Assembly: GCA_040755725.1 (NCBI GenBank)
Contig: JBFMAI010000032.1
Span: forward strand, 62,001-126,000
Length of the DNA stretch: 64,000 nt
From: JBFMAI01 sp040755725
Lineage (GTDB): Bacteria; Planctomycetota; Phycisphaerae; UBA1845; Fen-1342
Reading direction: 5' to 3'
The position numbers were made by a program, and so were the translations under genes. The notes beneath the pieces were generated by a model, which was not told the origin of the DNA, did not search any database, and saw nothing but the letters and a program-made list of their open reading frames with translations. Shown one piece after another: positions 1 through 8,894 of this stretch (the stretch's first letter is position 1; each line of letters opens with the position of its first letter).

Positions 1-1
1 G

Positions 2-379
2 CATTTCTACTTCCGCGACTTTTACTACTGCGACAGCGGGATGCTGGCCTTCATCGCCGTGGTCAACACGCTCACCCGCACGGGCAAGTCGCTGAGCGCG
101 CTCATCGAGCCGTTGGACGTGTACGCCAGCAGCGGCGAGCGGAACTTCGAGAACGCCGACCCGCGCGGCACGTTCGAGCGCTTGGCGGCCAAGTACAAGG
201 ATGCGGAGATCGACTACCTCGACGGCATCACGGTCCAATTCAAGGACTGGTGGTTCAATGCCCGTCCCTCCAACACGGAGCCGTTGCTGCGGATGAACCT
301 GGAGGCGGTCAACGACAAGCTGCTCCAGGAGAGACTTGCCGAACTCACTCCGCTCCTCGGCAAGCCGGTGGACCACTAA
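2..379 (+). CDS. Phosphomannomutase/phosphoglucomutase, C-terminal part (partial)
   Basis: The reading frame is open from the first bases of the window, so the gene begins upstream and only about 125 C-terminal residues are present. These contain the motif RPSNTEPLLRMNLEA near the end, the phosphate-binding loop of domain 4 in alpha-D-phosphohexomutases. This family interconverts hexose 1- and 6-phosphates (mannose or glucose) in the cytoplasm, feeding polysaccharide and lipid A sugar synthesis. The active-site serine and the metal loop lie outside the window, so mannose, glucose or glucosamine specificity cannot be decided. The stop codon overlaps the ATG of the next gene (taATG), which suggests translational coupling. 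Confidence 0.9.
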   Translation, partial: HFYFRDFYYCDSGMLAFIAVVNTLTRTGKSLSALIEPLDVYASSGERNFENADPRGTFERLAAKYKDAEIDYLDGITVQFKDWWFNARPSNTEPLLRMNLEAVNDKLLQERLAELTPLLGKPVDH

Positions 380-1647
380 TGCAGCGCACCAAGGCCCGGC
401 CGAGCGCGGTGACCGGCACCGCCGAACGGTATCCGCACCGCCCGCTTGACTGCGGGGCCGAATTGGCCGTGGACGTGCTCCCGCAGCGCCACACCGTGGC
501 CCTGTGCCTCCGCATGCTCGTCGGCGTGGTGGACGACCCGCCCGACCTCACCGGCCTCGGCTCCATCGTGGAGCACACCATCTCGAAGGGCACGCGCCGG
601 TACGACGGGCGCGGGTTGGCGGACGCGTTCGATCGCCTCGGGGCCCAGTGGGCCACGGTCAGCGGCCGGCAGTCGATGCTCGTCCGCGTGCTGTGCCTGC
701 CGGAGTTCGTCGCCGACGTGATCGAGCTGGTGGCCGAGATGCTGCGTCACCCGACGTTCCCCGACGACGCCTGCCGCGTCGCGGTCGAGCTGGCGCAGCA
801 GGACTTGCGGCAGATGGAGGACGAGCCGCACGAGCTGCTGCGGGTCATGCTCCAGCGGCTCACGTTGGGGCCGGTGCTGGGGCGCCACGTCGGGGGGACG
901 CTCGAGTCGCTGGCGCGTGTGACGCCCGACCTGGTCCGTGAGCACTGGCGCGGGCTGTATCACGCCGGTCGGCTTCAGGTGGTGGCCGCCGGCCCGGTGG
1001 ACCCGGACAAGCTGGCCCGGCAGGTCGAGCGCTGCTTCGCCGGTTTCGGCCCGGCCGAGCGCCGCGGCCGCGAGCCCGCCGACTTCGAGTTTCAGCCCGC
1101 CCGCGAGCACCGGTCCAAGGAGCTGGAGCAGCAGTACATCGGCATCACGCTGCCGGGGTTACCCCGGGACGACCCGCACTTTCCGACGGAGCAAGTCCTG
1201 CTGGCCGTTCTGTCGGGCGGGATGAGCGGCCGGCTGTTCACCGAGGTCCGCGAGAAACAGGGTCTGGTCTACTGGGTCGGCGCGTGGCACGAGCAGCCGC
1301 GCGGCCGGGGGGTGCTGCACCTGGGGGCCAGCACGACGCCCGAACGCTGCCACCGCACGCTGGAGACGTTGCTGGCCGAGCTGCGGCGCGTGGGTGTGGA
1401 CCTGACGGAAGCGGAGACGGTGCGGGCCCGCGACGGATTGGTGGCCCAGTACGAGACCGAGGACGATCTCACCCGTGCCCGCGCCAGCGGCCTCAGCGAC
1501 GATCTCTTCCATTTCGGCCGACCGATCGGGCGGGAAGCCAAGCTGGCCGCCCTTCGGGCGGTGACGCCGGACGACGTGCGCGCGTACGCCCGGCGCCTGC
1601 CGCTGGACCGGCTGTGCGTGGCGACGCTGGGGCCGCGGGCGCTGTAG
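379..1647 (+). CDS. M16-family peptidase homologue, zinc site degenerate
   Basis: This 422-residue protein has the length and layout of a one-chain M16 (mitochondrial processing peptidase-like) protein: an N-terminal half with GLGSIVEHTISKGT near residue 60 and a C-terminal half with GGMSGRLFTEVREKQGL. The family's zinc motif is HxxEH; here the first histidine is serine (SIVEH). The downstream glutamate ligand region, normally EE before an acidic EDDP-type stretch, reads QD before MEDEP. The protein is therefore probably not an active zinc peptidase, perhaps the inactive partner of a heterodimer. No second M16 gene is visible nearby. The ATG overlaps the preceding stop codon, which fixes the start better than the upstream in-frame codon at 250. 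Confidence 0.85.
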   Translation: MQRTKARPSAVTGTAERYPHRPLDCGAELAVDVLPQRHTVALCLRMLVGVVDDPPDLTGLGSIVEHTISKGTRRYDGRGLADAFDRLGAQWATVSGRQSMLVRVLCLPEFVADVIELVAEMLRHPTFPDDACRVAVELAQQDLRQMEDEPHELLRVMLQRLTLGPVLGRHVGGTLESLARVTPDLVREHWRGLYHAGRLQVVAAGPVDPDKLARQVERCFAGFGPAERRGREPADFEFQPAREHRSKELEQQYIGITLPGLPRDDPHFPTEQVLLAVLSGGMSGRLFTEVREKQGLVYWVGAWHEQPRGRGVLHLGASTTPERCHRTLETLLAELRRVGVDLTEAETVRARDGLVAQYETEDDLTRARASGLSDDLFHFGRPIGREAKLAALRAVTPDDVRAYARRLPLDRLCVATLGPRAL

Positions 1648-1757
1648 CGGTTCGCGTCGGCTGCCCGCGGGGGGCGCATCGGGTATGCTGTCGGGACGAG
1701 GCGGGGCCCGCGCGGCAAGCGCGGCTGGGGTTCGCGCCGCAGAGGATCGAAACAGCA

Positions 1758-3056
1758 ATGAACACGACGCGTCCGGTCAGCTTGAACCTCAATGTCCGCG
1801 GGATGGGGCCGTCGGCCACCTTGTCGATCAACGAGCGCTGCCGCGAGCTACGGCGGCAGGGGCGGACGGTCTGCAACCTGGGCCTGGGCCAGTCCCCGTT
1901 CCCCGTGCCCGACTCGGTGGTCGAGGCCCTGCGGCTGGCGGCCCCGGAGAAGGACTATCTGCCGGTCAAGGGGCTCCGCGAGCTGCGCGGCGCCGTCGCC
2001 GAGTACCACCGCCGGCACGATCACATCGAGGCCCACCCGGATGGCGTGATCATCGGCCCCGGTTCCAAGGAGCTGATGTTCCTCGTGCAACTGGCCTATT
2101 ACGGCGAGATCATCATCACGACGCCCTGCTGGGTGTCGTACATGCCGCAGGCCCGCATCATCGGCCGCAAGGTCAGCCGCCTGCACACGACCGCCGCCCA
2201 GGGCTGGAAAATCACCGCCGAGCAGTTGCTCCGCTCTTTCGAGATCGTCAAGGACGACTACCGCCCGCGGCTGCTTGTCCTGAACTACCCATCCAACCCG
2301 ACCGGACTGACATATTCGACGGACGAACTGAAGGAACTGGCCGAGGTGGCGCGGCGGTTCGAGGCCATTGTGCTGTCAGATGAGATCTACGGCGGCCTGC
2401 ACCACACGGGCGCGCACGTTTCCATCGCCCGGTTTTACCCGGAGGGCACGATCGTCAGCTCCGGGTTGTCGAAGTGGTGCGGGGCGGGCGGCTGGCGGGT
2501 TGGCACGTTCTGCTTCCCCCCCGATCTCTATTGGCTCCTCGACGCCCTCGGGGCCGTCGCCAGCGAGACCTACACGTCTGTCTGTGCCCCCGTGCAGTAC
2601 GCCGCGGTGCGGGCCTTCCGCGGCGGCGTGGACATCGAGCGCTACCTGTGGCACGCCCGCCGCATACTCGGGTCGCTCGGGCGGCTGGGGGCGGAGATGC
2701 TGCGGCAGGCCGGCATCCATGTCCTGACGCCGCAAGGGGCGTTCTACCTGTGGCTGGACTTCACCCCGCTGCGTGAGGCCCTGGAGCGGCGCGGCATCAA
2801 CTCCGGGCCGGCGTTGTGCGAACGTCTGCTCGACGAGGCGGGGGTGGCGATCCTGCCGGGCGGCTCCTTCGCCCGCAGTCGCAACGAGTGGACGGCACGA
2901 CTGGCCTACGTGGACTTCGACGGGGCCCAAGCGCTGGCGGCGAGCGAGAACGTTCCCCTCCACGAGGAACTGCCGCGCGACTTCATCGACCGCTGGTGCG
3001 GACCCGTCATGTCCGGGATGCGCCGCCTGGCGGAGTGGGTGCAGGCGGCATCCTGA
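1758..3056 (+). CDS. Class I/II PLP-dependent aminotransferase
   Basis: A 432-residue fold-type I aminotransferase. Visible signatures are NYPSNPTG (substrate and cofactor binding), LSDEIYGG (the Asp that pairs with the pyridine nitrogen and the following Tyr) and SSGLSKWCGAGGWRVG, whose lysine should form the Schiff base with pyridoxal phosphate. Family members transfer amino groups between aspartate, aromatic or branched amino acids and 2-oxoglutarate; the substrate cannot be told from sequence. The ATG at 1758 is chosen because the family N-terminus begins there; the frame is open much further upstream but overlaps the M16 gene. It lies 110 bases downstream of that gene on the same strand. 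Confidence 0.88.
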   Translation: MNTTRPVSLNLNVRGMGPSATLSINERCRELRRQGRTVCNLGLGQSPFPVPDSVVEALRLAAPEKDYLPVKGLRELRGAVAEYHRRHDHIEAHPDGVIIGPGSKELMFLVQLAYYGEIIITTPCWVSYMPQARIIGRKVSRLHTTAAQGWKITAEQLLRSFEIVKDDYRPRLLVLNYPSNPTGLTYSTDELKELAEVARRFEAIVLSDEIYGGLHHTGAHVSIARFYPEGTIVSSGLSKWCGAGGWRVGTFCFPPDLYWLLDALGAVASETYTSVCAPVQYAAVRAFRGGVDIERYLWHARRILGSLGRLGAEMLRQAGIHVLTPQGAFYLWLDFTPLREALERRGINSGPALCERLLDEAGVAILPGGSFARSRNEWTARLAYVDFDGAQALAASENVPLHEELPRDFIDRWCGPVMSGMRRLAEWVQAAS

Positions 3057-3116
3057 GCACGGTCTTGCCTGCGAACCGACCGCTGTTCGGGTGCAACCCG
3101 CCCCCAAACTCAGCCG

Positions 3117-3200
3117 GGGAAGGCCAGGCTCCCGCCGAGCCGCCACTCGCCGGAACTTCCCGAACCGCGGCTCGGCCGGAGCCGCGACCTCCCGCGAGGC
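3117..3200. repeat. Intergenic repeat family B, copy 1
   Basis: Between two convergent genes lies a GC-rich palindromic stretch built from gaggctcccgccgag-like and gcggctcggccggagc-like blocks. Similar blocks recur near 16751, 19001, 36921, 40822, 58308 and 60066, always between genes. The two blocks are partly complementary and could form a hairpin. Confidence 0.6.
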
Positions 3201-3215
3201 ATGTTCGCGTGCTGT

Positions 3216-6134
3216 TCAGCAGGCCGCCCAGCCGCAGCCGGGATTCGAGCACTTCCGGCACCCTTCCTGGAGCATCAGCGCGCTGCCGCATTCGGGGCAC
3301 AGCACCTTGTAGTGGTCCGCGACGTCGTGCCCGTGGCGGACCGTGCCCAGGACCGCGGACAAGTCCGCGGCAGCCAATGCCCGCCGCTCGGCCGCGCTCA
3401 CCGGTTCAACCAACGTCACCGCTCTCGTCTCGGAGACCGAAAGTGCGTCCCAATCCGGGGCCGACTGGGTAACGGATTCCATTTCGGCCACGGCCACGGC
3501 GGACTCGGCGCCATCGGCCCGATCGTGGCCGGCCGCGCCACTCAATAGAGCCGCCTTCGGCGCCTCGGCGCGAGCTGCGCGCGGAATCGGGCGGTCACCA
3601 AGCGCCTCGACACGCGGCACACTCCGCGGCACAGCTTGGGAGGCCGTACTGTGGCCGGCACTGCCGCCGTTACCGCCGTTGCCCGGCGCGGGGCGATCGA
3701 TGGGCGTCGTTTGCGGATGGTGCGGCGGCACATGGGGGTTGTCGAGGTCGGCCAGGTCGATCTCGCCGAGCAGCAGGTTGCGCAGGCCGAAACGCTCCTT
3801 GGCCTTGACGTACTTCTTGAGGGCACAGGCCAGCCCGTCGCCGAGCGACATGATCCGCCCGGCCCGCGTGGGAATCTGAAGCGAGGAGCCGATGCCCTCC
3901 AGTTGCTTGATGACCAGGTGCAGGCTGCCGCCCGAGCGCAGCCAGAGCGAGACCATCCGGCAGATGGCCTCGAGGTCGCTGTTGGCCACGTCGCCGCCCT
4001 TGCCGAGCTGCGCGAAGACTTCCAGTTCGCGGTCGGTCCGCGGATCGACGGTGATCTTGACGTGCATGTTGCCGAAGGGCGTCATCTGCCGCACGCGCAG
4101 CCCGCTGACAATCTCGGGCAGGTCCATCGGCTCGATGTGCGCCGGATGGGCGAGCGCGGTCGGCGGCGGCGGGTCGGCCGTGTCGCCGTGGCGTGGTGCC
4201 GGGTTCTCGTCCTTCTTCAGGGCCATCGGCTGCTGCGCCCGGCACCCGTCGCGGTACACCGTGACGCCCTTGCAACCGAGCTTGAAGGCCAGGCTGTAGA
4301 TCTGCTCGACTTCGTCGCGGGTGGCCGCGGTCGGGAAGTTGATGGTCTTGCTGATCGAGGCGTCGCAGTGCCGTTGAAAAGCCGCTTGCATGCGCATGTG
4401 CCATTCCGGCGCGATGTCATGCGCACAGACGAAGACCTGCTTCACGTCAGCGGGAATCTCGTCGATGTGCGCCAACGTCCCCTCCCGCGCGATCCGTTCC
4501 ACCAGCGCGTCGCTGTAGAACCCGCGCCGCTGGGCCACGTGCCGGAAGACCCCGTTCACTTCCACCAGCGGTTTTTCGCCCTGGGCGTGCCCCTTCAGGA
4601 CGTTCCGCAGGAACGCCAGCGAGAACATCGGCTCGATGCCGCCCGAGCAGTCCGCGATGATGCTGATCGTGCCCGTCGGGGCCACCGTCGTGACGGCGGC
4701 GTTGCGCATGAGCCGGTTGTGCCGCGTGTGCCACACGCTGCCCTTCCAGTTGGGGAAGCAGCCGCGCTCCCGTGCCAGCGCTTCGCTGCACTGGTGGCCT
4801 TCTTCGTGAACAAAGCGCATAAACCGCTCGCCCCAGGCCACGCCCTCCTCGCTGTTGTAGGCCACGCCCAGCTTGAACAGCGCGTCCGCAAACCCCATCA
4901 CGCCCAGGCCGATCTTGCGATTGTCCCGGCAGATGCGCTCGATCTCCGGAAGCGGGTAGTTGTTCGCGTCGATCACGTTGTCCAGGAACCGCGTCGATTC
5001 CCACACCGTCTCCCGCAGCCCGGCCCAATCCACCTCCGGGGCCCCCTCCGGGCCTTCCGCCACGAACACGCCCAGATTGATGCTGCCCAGGTTGCACGCC
5101 TCGTACGGCAGCAGTGGTTGCTCGCCGCACGGGTTCGTCGCCTCGATGCGGCCGAGGTGCGGCGTGGGGTTGTGCTCGTTGATGCGGTCGATGAACACGA
5201 TCCCGGGCTCGCCGGTCTGCCAGGCGTTGTTGACGATGACGTCCCACACCTCGCGCTTCGTGTAGACCCGGCCCCGCCACTCGGACGGCGGCACGTCGGT
5301 TAGTGCGGGCGTGCGGAAGTACTTTTCCCGTCCGGCCGGCGACACCGGCTCCACGCAGTCCACGGGAACGAGGTCGCGGATGCTGTAGTGATGCACATCG
5401 ACGGAGCGCGGGATCACGAACGCCTGACCCGTGCGCGGGTTGCGCACGACGTGCGGGGAGTCCGGGTCGGCCAGGAACTCCTGCATCCACACGTCGGTGA
5501 CTTTGACCGAAATGTTGTAGTTCGTGAACTGCTCGGGGTTCTGCTTGGCGAACAGGAAGCGCAGGATGTCGGGGTGATGGATGTACATCATCCCCATGTT
5601 CGCCCCACGCCGAAACGCCCCCTGCTGGATCGCGTTGGTCGCCTCGCTGAACGCCCGCCAGAAGCTGATCGGGCCGCTGGTCGTGCCGCCGCTGGATTGA
5701 ATGAAGTCGCCGGTGGGACGCAGCTCATCAAAAGCGAAACCGGTCCCGCCGCCCGCTTTCTGAATCAACGCCGTGTGCTTGATGCTGTTGAAGATGTCTA
5801 CGATCGAATCCTTGACCGGCAGGACGAAGCACGCCGACAGCATCCCCATCTCCCGGCCCGCGTTCATCAGGGTGGGGGAGTTGGGCATGAAACGGCCGGA
5901 CGTCATCAACTCGTAAAACCGCTCCTCCCATTGCCGCCGTTCCATCTCCTGGCCGCCGTAGAGCGACTCGACGTCGGCGATGGTCCGGGCGACGCGGCGA
6001 AAGAGGTCGCCGGGGGTTTCGAGGCACTTGCCGGACTCGTCTTTCTTTAAGTACCGAGCTTCCAGTACCTTGCGGGCGTTATCCGTCAATACGGGCTCAT
6101 CCGTGAGGGCGCGCACATACTCCGAGACTGACAT
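3216..6134 (-). CDS. nrdJ: Adenosylcobalamin-dependent (class II) ribonucleotide reductase
   Basis: A 972-residue enzyme that reduces ribonucleotides to deoxyribonucleotides with a cobalamin-generated radical, without oxygen. The N-terminal all-alpha domain contains the RFMPNSPTLMNAG motif near residue 80; the catalytic barrel has NPCGEQPLLPYEACNLGS near residue 335 with the active-site cysteine, and APTGTISIIADCSGGIEP near residue 490. After residue 680 comes a TSCPD-type domain (FGNMHVKITVDPRTDRELEV), then a long low-complexity Pro/Gly/Ala linker, then a C-terminal cysteine cluster CPECG...CRKCSNPGCGWAAC that probably binds zinc or shuttles reducing equivalents. No R2 subunit is present, as expected for class II. 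A promoter is visible upstream. Confidence 0.96.
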   Translation of the reverse strand: MSVSEYVRALTDEPVLTDNARKVLEARYLKKDESGKCLETPGDLFRRVARTIADVESLYGGQEMERRQWEERFYELMTSGRFMPNSPTLMNAGREMGMLSACFVLPVKDSIVDIFNSIKHTALIQKAGGGTGFAFDELRPTGDFIQSSGGTTSGPISFWRAFSEATNAIQQGAFRRGANMGMMYIHHPDILRFLFAKQNPEQFTNYNISVKVTDVWMQEFLADPDSPHVVRNPRTGQAFVIPRSVDVHHYSIRDLVPVDCVEPVSPAGREKYFRTPALTDVPPSEWRGRVYTKREVWDVIVNNAWQTGEPGIVFIDRINEHNPTPHLGRIEATNPCGEQPLLPYEACNLGSINLGVFVAEGPEGAPEVDWAGLRETVWESTRFLDNVIDANNYPLPEIERICRDNRKIGLGVMGFADALFKLGVAYNSEEGVAWGERFMRFVHEEGHQCSEALARERGCFPNWKGSVWHTRHNRLMRNAAVTTVAPTGTISIIADCSGGIEPMFSLAFLRNVLKGHAQGEKPLVEVNGVFRHVAQRRGFYSDALVERIAREGTLAHIDEIPADVKQVFVCAHDIAPEWHMRMQAAFQRHCDASISKTINFPTAATRDEVEQIYSLAFKLGCKGVTVYRDGCRAQQPMALKKDENPAPRHGDTADPPPPTALAHPAHIEPMDLPEIVSGLRVRQMTPFGNMHVKITVDPRTDRELEVFAQLGKGGDVANSDLEAICRMVSLWLRSGGSLHLVIKQLEGIGSSLQIPTRAGRIMSLGDGLACALKKYVKAKERFGLRNLLLGEIDLADLDNPHVPPHHPQTTPIDRPAPGNGGNGGSAGHSTASQAVPRSVPRVEALGDRPIPRAARAEAPKAALLSGAAGHDRADGAESAVAVAEMESVTQSAPDWDALSVSETRAVTLVEPVSAAERRALAAADLSAVLGTVRHGHDVADHYKVLCPECGSALMLQEGCRKCSNPGCGWAAC

Positions 6135-6582
6135 CCTCGAACTCCTGTTTCGCGGATGAAACGGTTATCAGGCTTCGCGGGATCGACGTGCCGGCGTCCC
6201 CAGTTCAGACGCCGCTGCGACCGCTACCCGTCGCCGGGGCTCCTTGCCGCCGACCACGAGGGGCAACCATAATTATTGCTCAACATCTTGTGGTCGTCAA
6301 GAAATATCTACACAATCGGCTGGATTTCACGCAATACACTGCCAAAATTGCACTTGCGCACGCCCCATAACCACGGAAACCCAACGAATTGTGCCCGCCG
6401 CTTCCCCGCCCACGACCCGTTGCGCTTCCCCTCATCCGCCGGCCCACGCTGGCGCGCTAGCGCAGTGGGTGCGGCAGCGTTGGGTCCGCAATCAGAACCC
6501 AATACGCAAGTGCTGGGCCGCCTGGTTCACTCGGGAGGGAAGGGGTGTGTTACGTGCTCATGGTGTCCGCGGAAGCTGAGCC
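6135..6582. other. Intergenic region between nrdJ and the M29 peptidase
   Basis: No convincing gene is seen in these 448 bases. Positions about 6265-6365 are markedly AT-richer than the rest of the window and contain the nrdJ promoter. No B12-box of a cobalamin riboswitch and no paired NrdR boxes were recognised. The remainder is plain GC-rich sequence. Confidence 0.6.
6272..6300 (-). promoter_or_regulatory. Putative sigma70-type promoter of nrdJ
   Basis: On the minus strand TTGACG (6300-6295) is followed after exactly 17 bases by AATAAT (6277-6272), close to the TTGACA-N17-TATAAT consensus and set in an AT-rich island. It points toward nrdJ and would give a leader of roughly 130 bases before the start codon at 6134. 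Confidence 0.55.
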
Positions 6583-7701
6583 TTATTTCAACTGGTCCGG
6601 GTTCAAAGCCTTCAAGTCGTCGGTCACAAACAGCCCGTCTTTCCGCACCAATGTCCCGTCGAAGTAGATCTCGCCGCCGCCGTACTCCGGCGTCTGGATC
6701 AGCACCATGTCCCAGTGCACCTCGCTCTTATTGCCGTTGGGAGCTTCGTCGTACGAATTGCCGGGGGTCAGGTGGATGGACCCGCGGATCTTCTCGTCGA
6801 AGAGGATGTCCTTCATGGCCTTCGTGATAAAGGGGTTGACGCCGAAGGCGAACTCGCCCGTGTAGCGGGCGCCCTCGTCGGCATCGAGCACCTCGTTGAG
6901 CTTGGCGGTGTTGGAGCTGGTCGCCTCGACGATCTTGCCGGCCTTGAATACGAGGCGGATGTTCTCGTGCGTGACGCCGCGGTACATCGTGGGAGCGTTG
7001 AAGTGGATGACGCCGTTGAGGCTGTCCCGGACGGGGGCGGTGAAGACCTCGCCGTCGGGGATGTTGAGCTTCCCGGCGCAGGGGATGGCGGGAATGCCCT
7101 TGACGGAGAGGGTCAGGTCGGTGTCGCGTGGCCCCTTGATCCGGACGTGGTCGGTGGCTTCGAGGCGTGTTCTGAGAGCCTGCATAGCGCGGCCCATGCG
7201 GGCGTAATCCATCGTGCATACGTCGAAGTAGAAGTCCTCGAACGCGTCCGTGGACATCTCCGCGAGCTGGGCCATGCTGGGGCTCGGCCAGCGCAGCACG
7301 ACCCAGCGCGTCTTCGGCACGCGCACCTCCAGGTGGACGCGCTTCCAGACCGTGCTCTCGTAAATCTTCTGCTTCTCCGAGGGTACATCCGACAGCTCGG
7401 ACACGTTCGGGTTGCCGCGCGCCCCGATGTAACACTGGACGCTTTCCATCTGGAGCCGCTCGACGTCGGCGATCAAGTTCCACTGCTCCGGCGTCGCCAC
7501 CTGCATGAGCGCCCGGTTCACCCGGTTGCTCTTGAGCATGAGCAGGGGGTGGGCGCCGGCCGCCGCCGCCACGCGAACGCACTCGGTGGCGAACTCCGTT
7601 GGCACGTCAATCGCCTCGATCAGGATTTTCTCGCCCGGTCGCACGGCGCAGGAGTAGTTCACCAGGGTCTCGGCCAGCTTGGTTACACGGGGGTCGGTCA
7701 T
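6583..7701 (-). CDS. M29-family (AmpS/thermophilic-type) aminopeptidase
   Basis: A 372-residue cytosolic metallo-aminopeptidase homologue. The C-terminal half shows the family pattern: NIPDGEVFTAP near residue 230, then a glutamate in the YTGEFAFGVNP block, then GSIHLTPGNSYDEAPNGN and SEVHWDMV near residues 310-335, which supply the glutamate, histidine and aspartate metal ligands of M29 enzymes. Members remove N-terminal residues from peptides using a two-metal centre. Length is normal for the family (about 370-410). The ATG has a GAGG ribosome-binding site about 10 bases upstream. It lies downstream of tatC on the same strand but 94 bases away. Confidence 0.88.
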   Translation of the reverse strand: MTDPRVTKLAETLVNYSCAVRPGEKILIEAIDVPTEFATECVRVAAAAGAHPLLMLKSNRVNRALMQVATPEQWNLIADVERLQMESVQCYIGARGNPNVSELSDVPSEKQKIYESTVWKRVHLEVRVPKTRWVVLRWPSPSMAQLAEMSTDAFEDFYFDVCTMDYARMGRAMQALRTRLEATDHVRIKGPRDTDLTLSVKGIPAIPCAGKLNIPDGEVFTAPVRDSLNGVIHFNAPTMYRGVTHENIRLVFKAGKIVEATSSNTAKLNEVLDADEGARYTGEFAFGVNPFITKAMKDILFDEKIRGSIHLTPGNSYDEAPNGNKSEVHWDMVLIQTPEYGGGEIYFDGTLVRKDGLFVTDDLKALNPDQLK

Positions 7702-7795
7702 GCAGGCACCTCGCTCATCGCCACGGGACGCCCCGCCCCGCTCGGCGAATCCGCATTATGCCGCGCGGCGGCGTGCGGGACAAACGGACGGCGGC

Positions 7796-8827
7796 CTATT
7801 CGGGGGCGGGTTGGGTGTCCGTTCGGTCGGACGGGGGCGCGTGGCGGCCGGCAAGCACAAGTCCGAGCCAGTACAGCAGGATCATCGGGCCCGACAGCAT
7901 GAGGTGGCTGAGCAGGTCGGGTGGCGCGAGCATCCCCGCCACAAAGACGATGATGAGCACCACGATCCGCCAGTGCTTGCGCAGGGTCGCCGCCGGCACG
8001 ATCCCCGTCCGCGCCAGGAAGACGATCACCAGCGGCATCTGGAACGCGACGCCGAATGCCACCACCATCATCAGCACGAATGTCAGGTATTGCCCGATGC
8101 GGAAATGGGTGGTGACGAGGGCCCGGCGGTCGTCCCGCAAGAGCTGCACCGAGTACGTCCGCTCGTCGGGCAGCCGCAGCTTGAGCTTGGAATCCGGCAG
8201 GTTGACCCAGAGGGCACCCACGGGCGGGTCCGGGGGGTCGTCCTCCAGCAGCGGCACACGCGGCGCTGCGGTCAGGCCGGGCTGGGACTCAGGGAGCTCG
8301 ACCTTCGGCGTATGGAGCACGAGGCGCTCCAGCGCGTTCGGTTTGGGCTGCGGGAGCGGCAGCCACCCGCTGAACCCGACGAGGAAATTGAGGCTGACCA
8401 GAAGGGCGAAGAAGTACATGAAGATGACGCCGGCCACAAACAGCCCCACGCTGGTCGGCACGATGCGATGGACCCATTTCTTCTCGTGCCGGTACAGGCC
8501 GACGGCGATGAAGCTCCAAAGCTGGTAGAGGATGTACGGGGCGGCGATGACCAGCCCGAAGATCACCACCACCTTGATGTAGACGAGGATACTCTCCACC
8601 GGGCCAGTGGCCAGAAAGCTGTCCGGCTGCCCGTGTCGCCGCAGCGCGAGTACCACCGGCCGCGCGATGACTTCGAGCAGGTACTTCGCGGGCCAGATCA
8701 TCAGCAGGCACGCCGCGACGAGCGCCACGAGGCTCCGAATGACGCAGCCGCGGAGCTCCTCGAGGTGCTCGCCGAGGGTCATGCGCGAGTGTTCCGGGTC
8801 GTCGGACCGGCGGCGTTGGGGACCCAT
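7796..8827 (-). CDS. tatC: Sec-independent protein translocase TatC with enlarged periplasmic loop
   Basis: TatC is the polytopic receptor subunit that recognises twin-arginine signal peptides in the inner membrane. The signature MTLGEHLEELRGCVIRSL lies at residues 16-33, followed by six hydrophobic segments. The second periplasmic loop, between TM3 (about 124-150) and TM4 (about 247-268), is about 90 residues long instead of about 20-30, with a Pro-rich part and a charged part. C-terminal segments QMPLVIVFLARTGIV and APPDLLSHLMLSGPM match the family. At 343 residues the protein is longer than the usual 240-260. Translation may start at residue 16 instead. No tatA or tatB gene is adjacent in this window. 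Confidence 0.93.
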   Translation of the reverse strand: MGPQRRRSDDPEHSRMTLGEHLEELRGCVIRSLVALVAACLLMIWPAKYLLEVIARPVVLALRRHGQPDSFLATGPVESILVYIKVVVIFGLVIAAPYILYQLWSFIAVGLYRHEKKWVHRIVPTSVGLFVAGVIFMYFFALLVSLNFLVGFSGWLPLPQPKPNALERLVLHTPKVELPESQPGLTAAPRVPLLEDDPPDPPVGALWVNLPDSKLKLRLPDERTYSVQLLRDDRRALVTTHFRIGQYLTFVLMMVVAFGVAFQMPLVIVFLARTGIVPAATLRKHWRIVVLIIVFVAGMLAPPDLLSHLMLSGPMILLYWLGLVLAGRHAPPSDRTDTQPAPE

Positions 8828-8894
8828 GCCGCGATGATACTCGGGCCGCGCCGACCGTTCATCCCGGCGCTGGCCGGTCGCCGGGGCGGGTCGG

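Noticed and set aside
3636..5303. A 555-residue open frame antisense to nrdJ
   Set aside because: It lies entirely over a gene with clear class II reductase motifs and its composition is the usual shadow of a GC-rich gene; no domain features are seen.
6135..6330. Cobalamin riboswitch upstream of nrdJ
   Set aside because: The reductase needs B12, so one was looked for, but no B12-box-like segment was found in the leader; only a promoter is supported.
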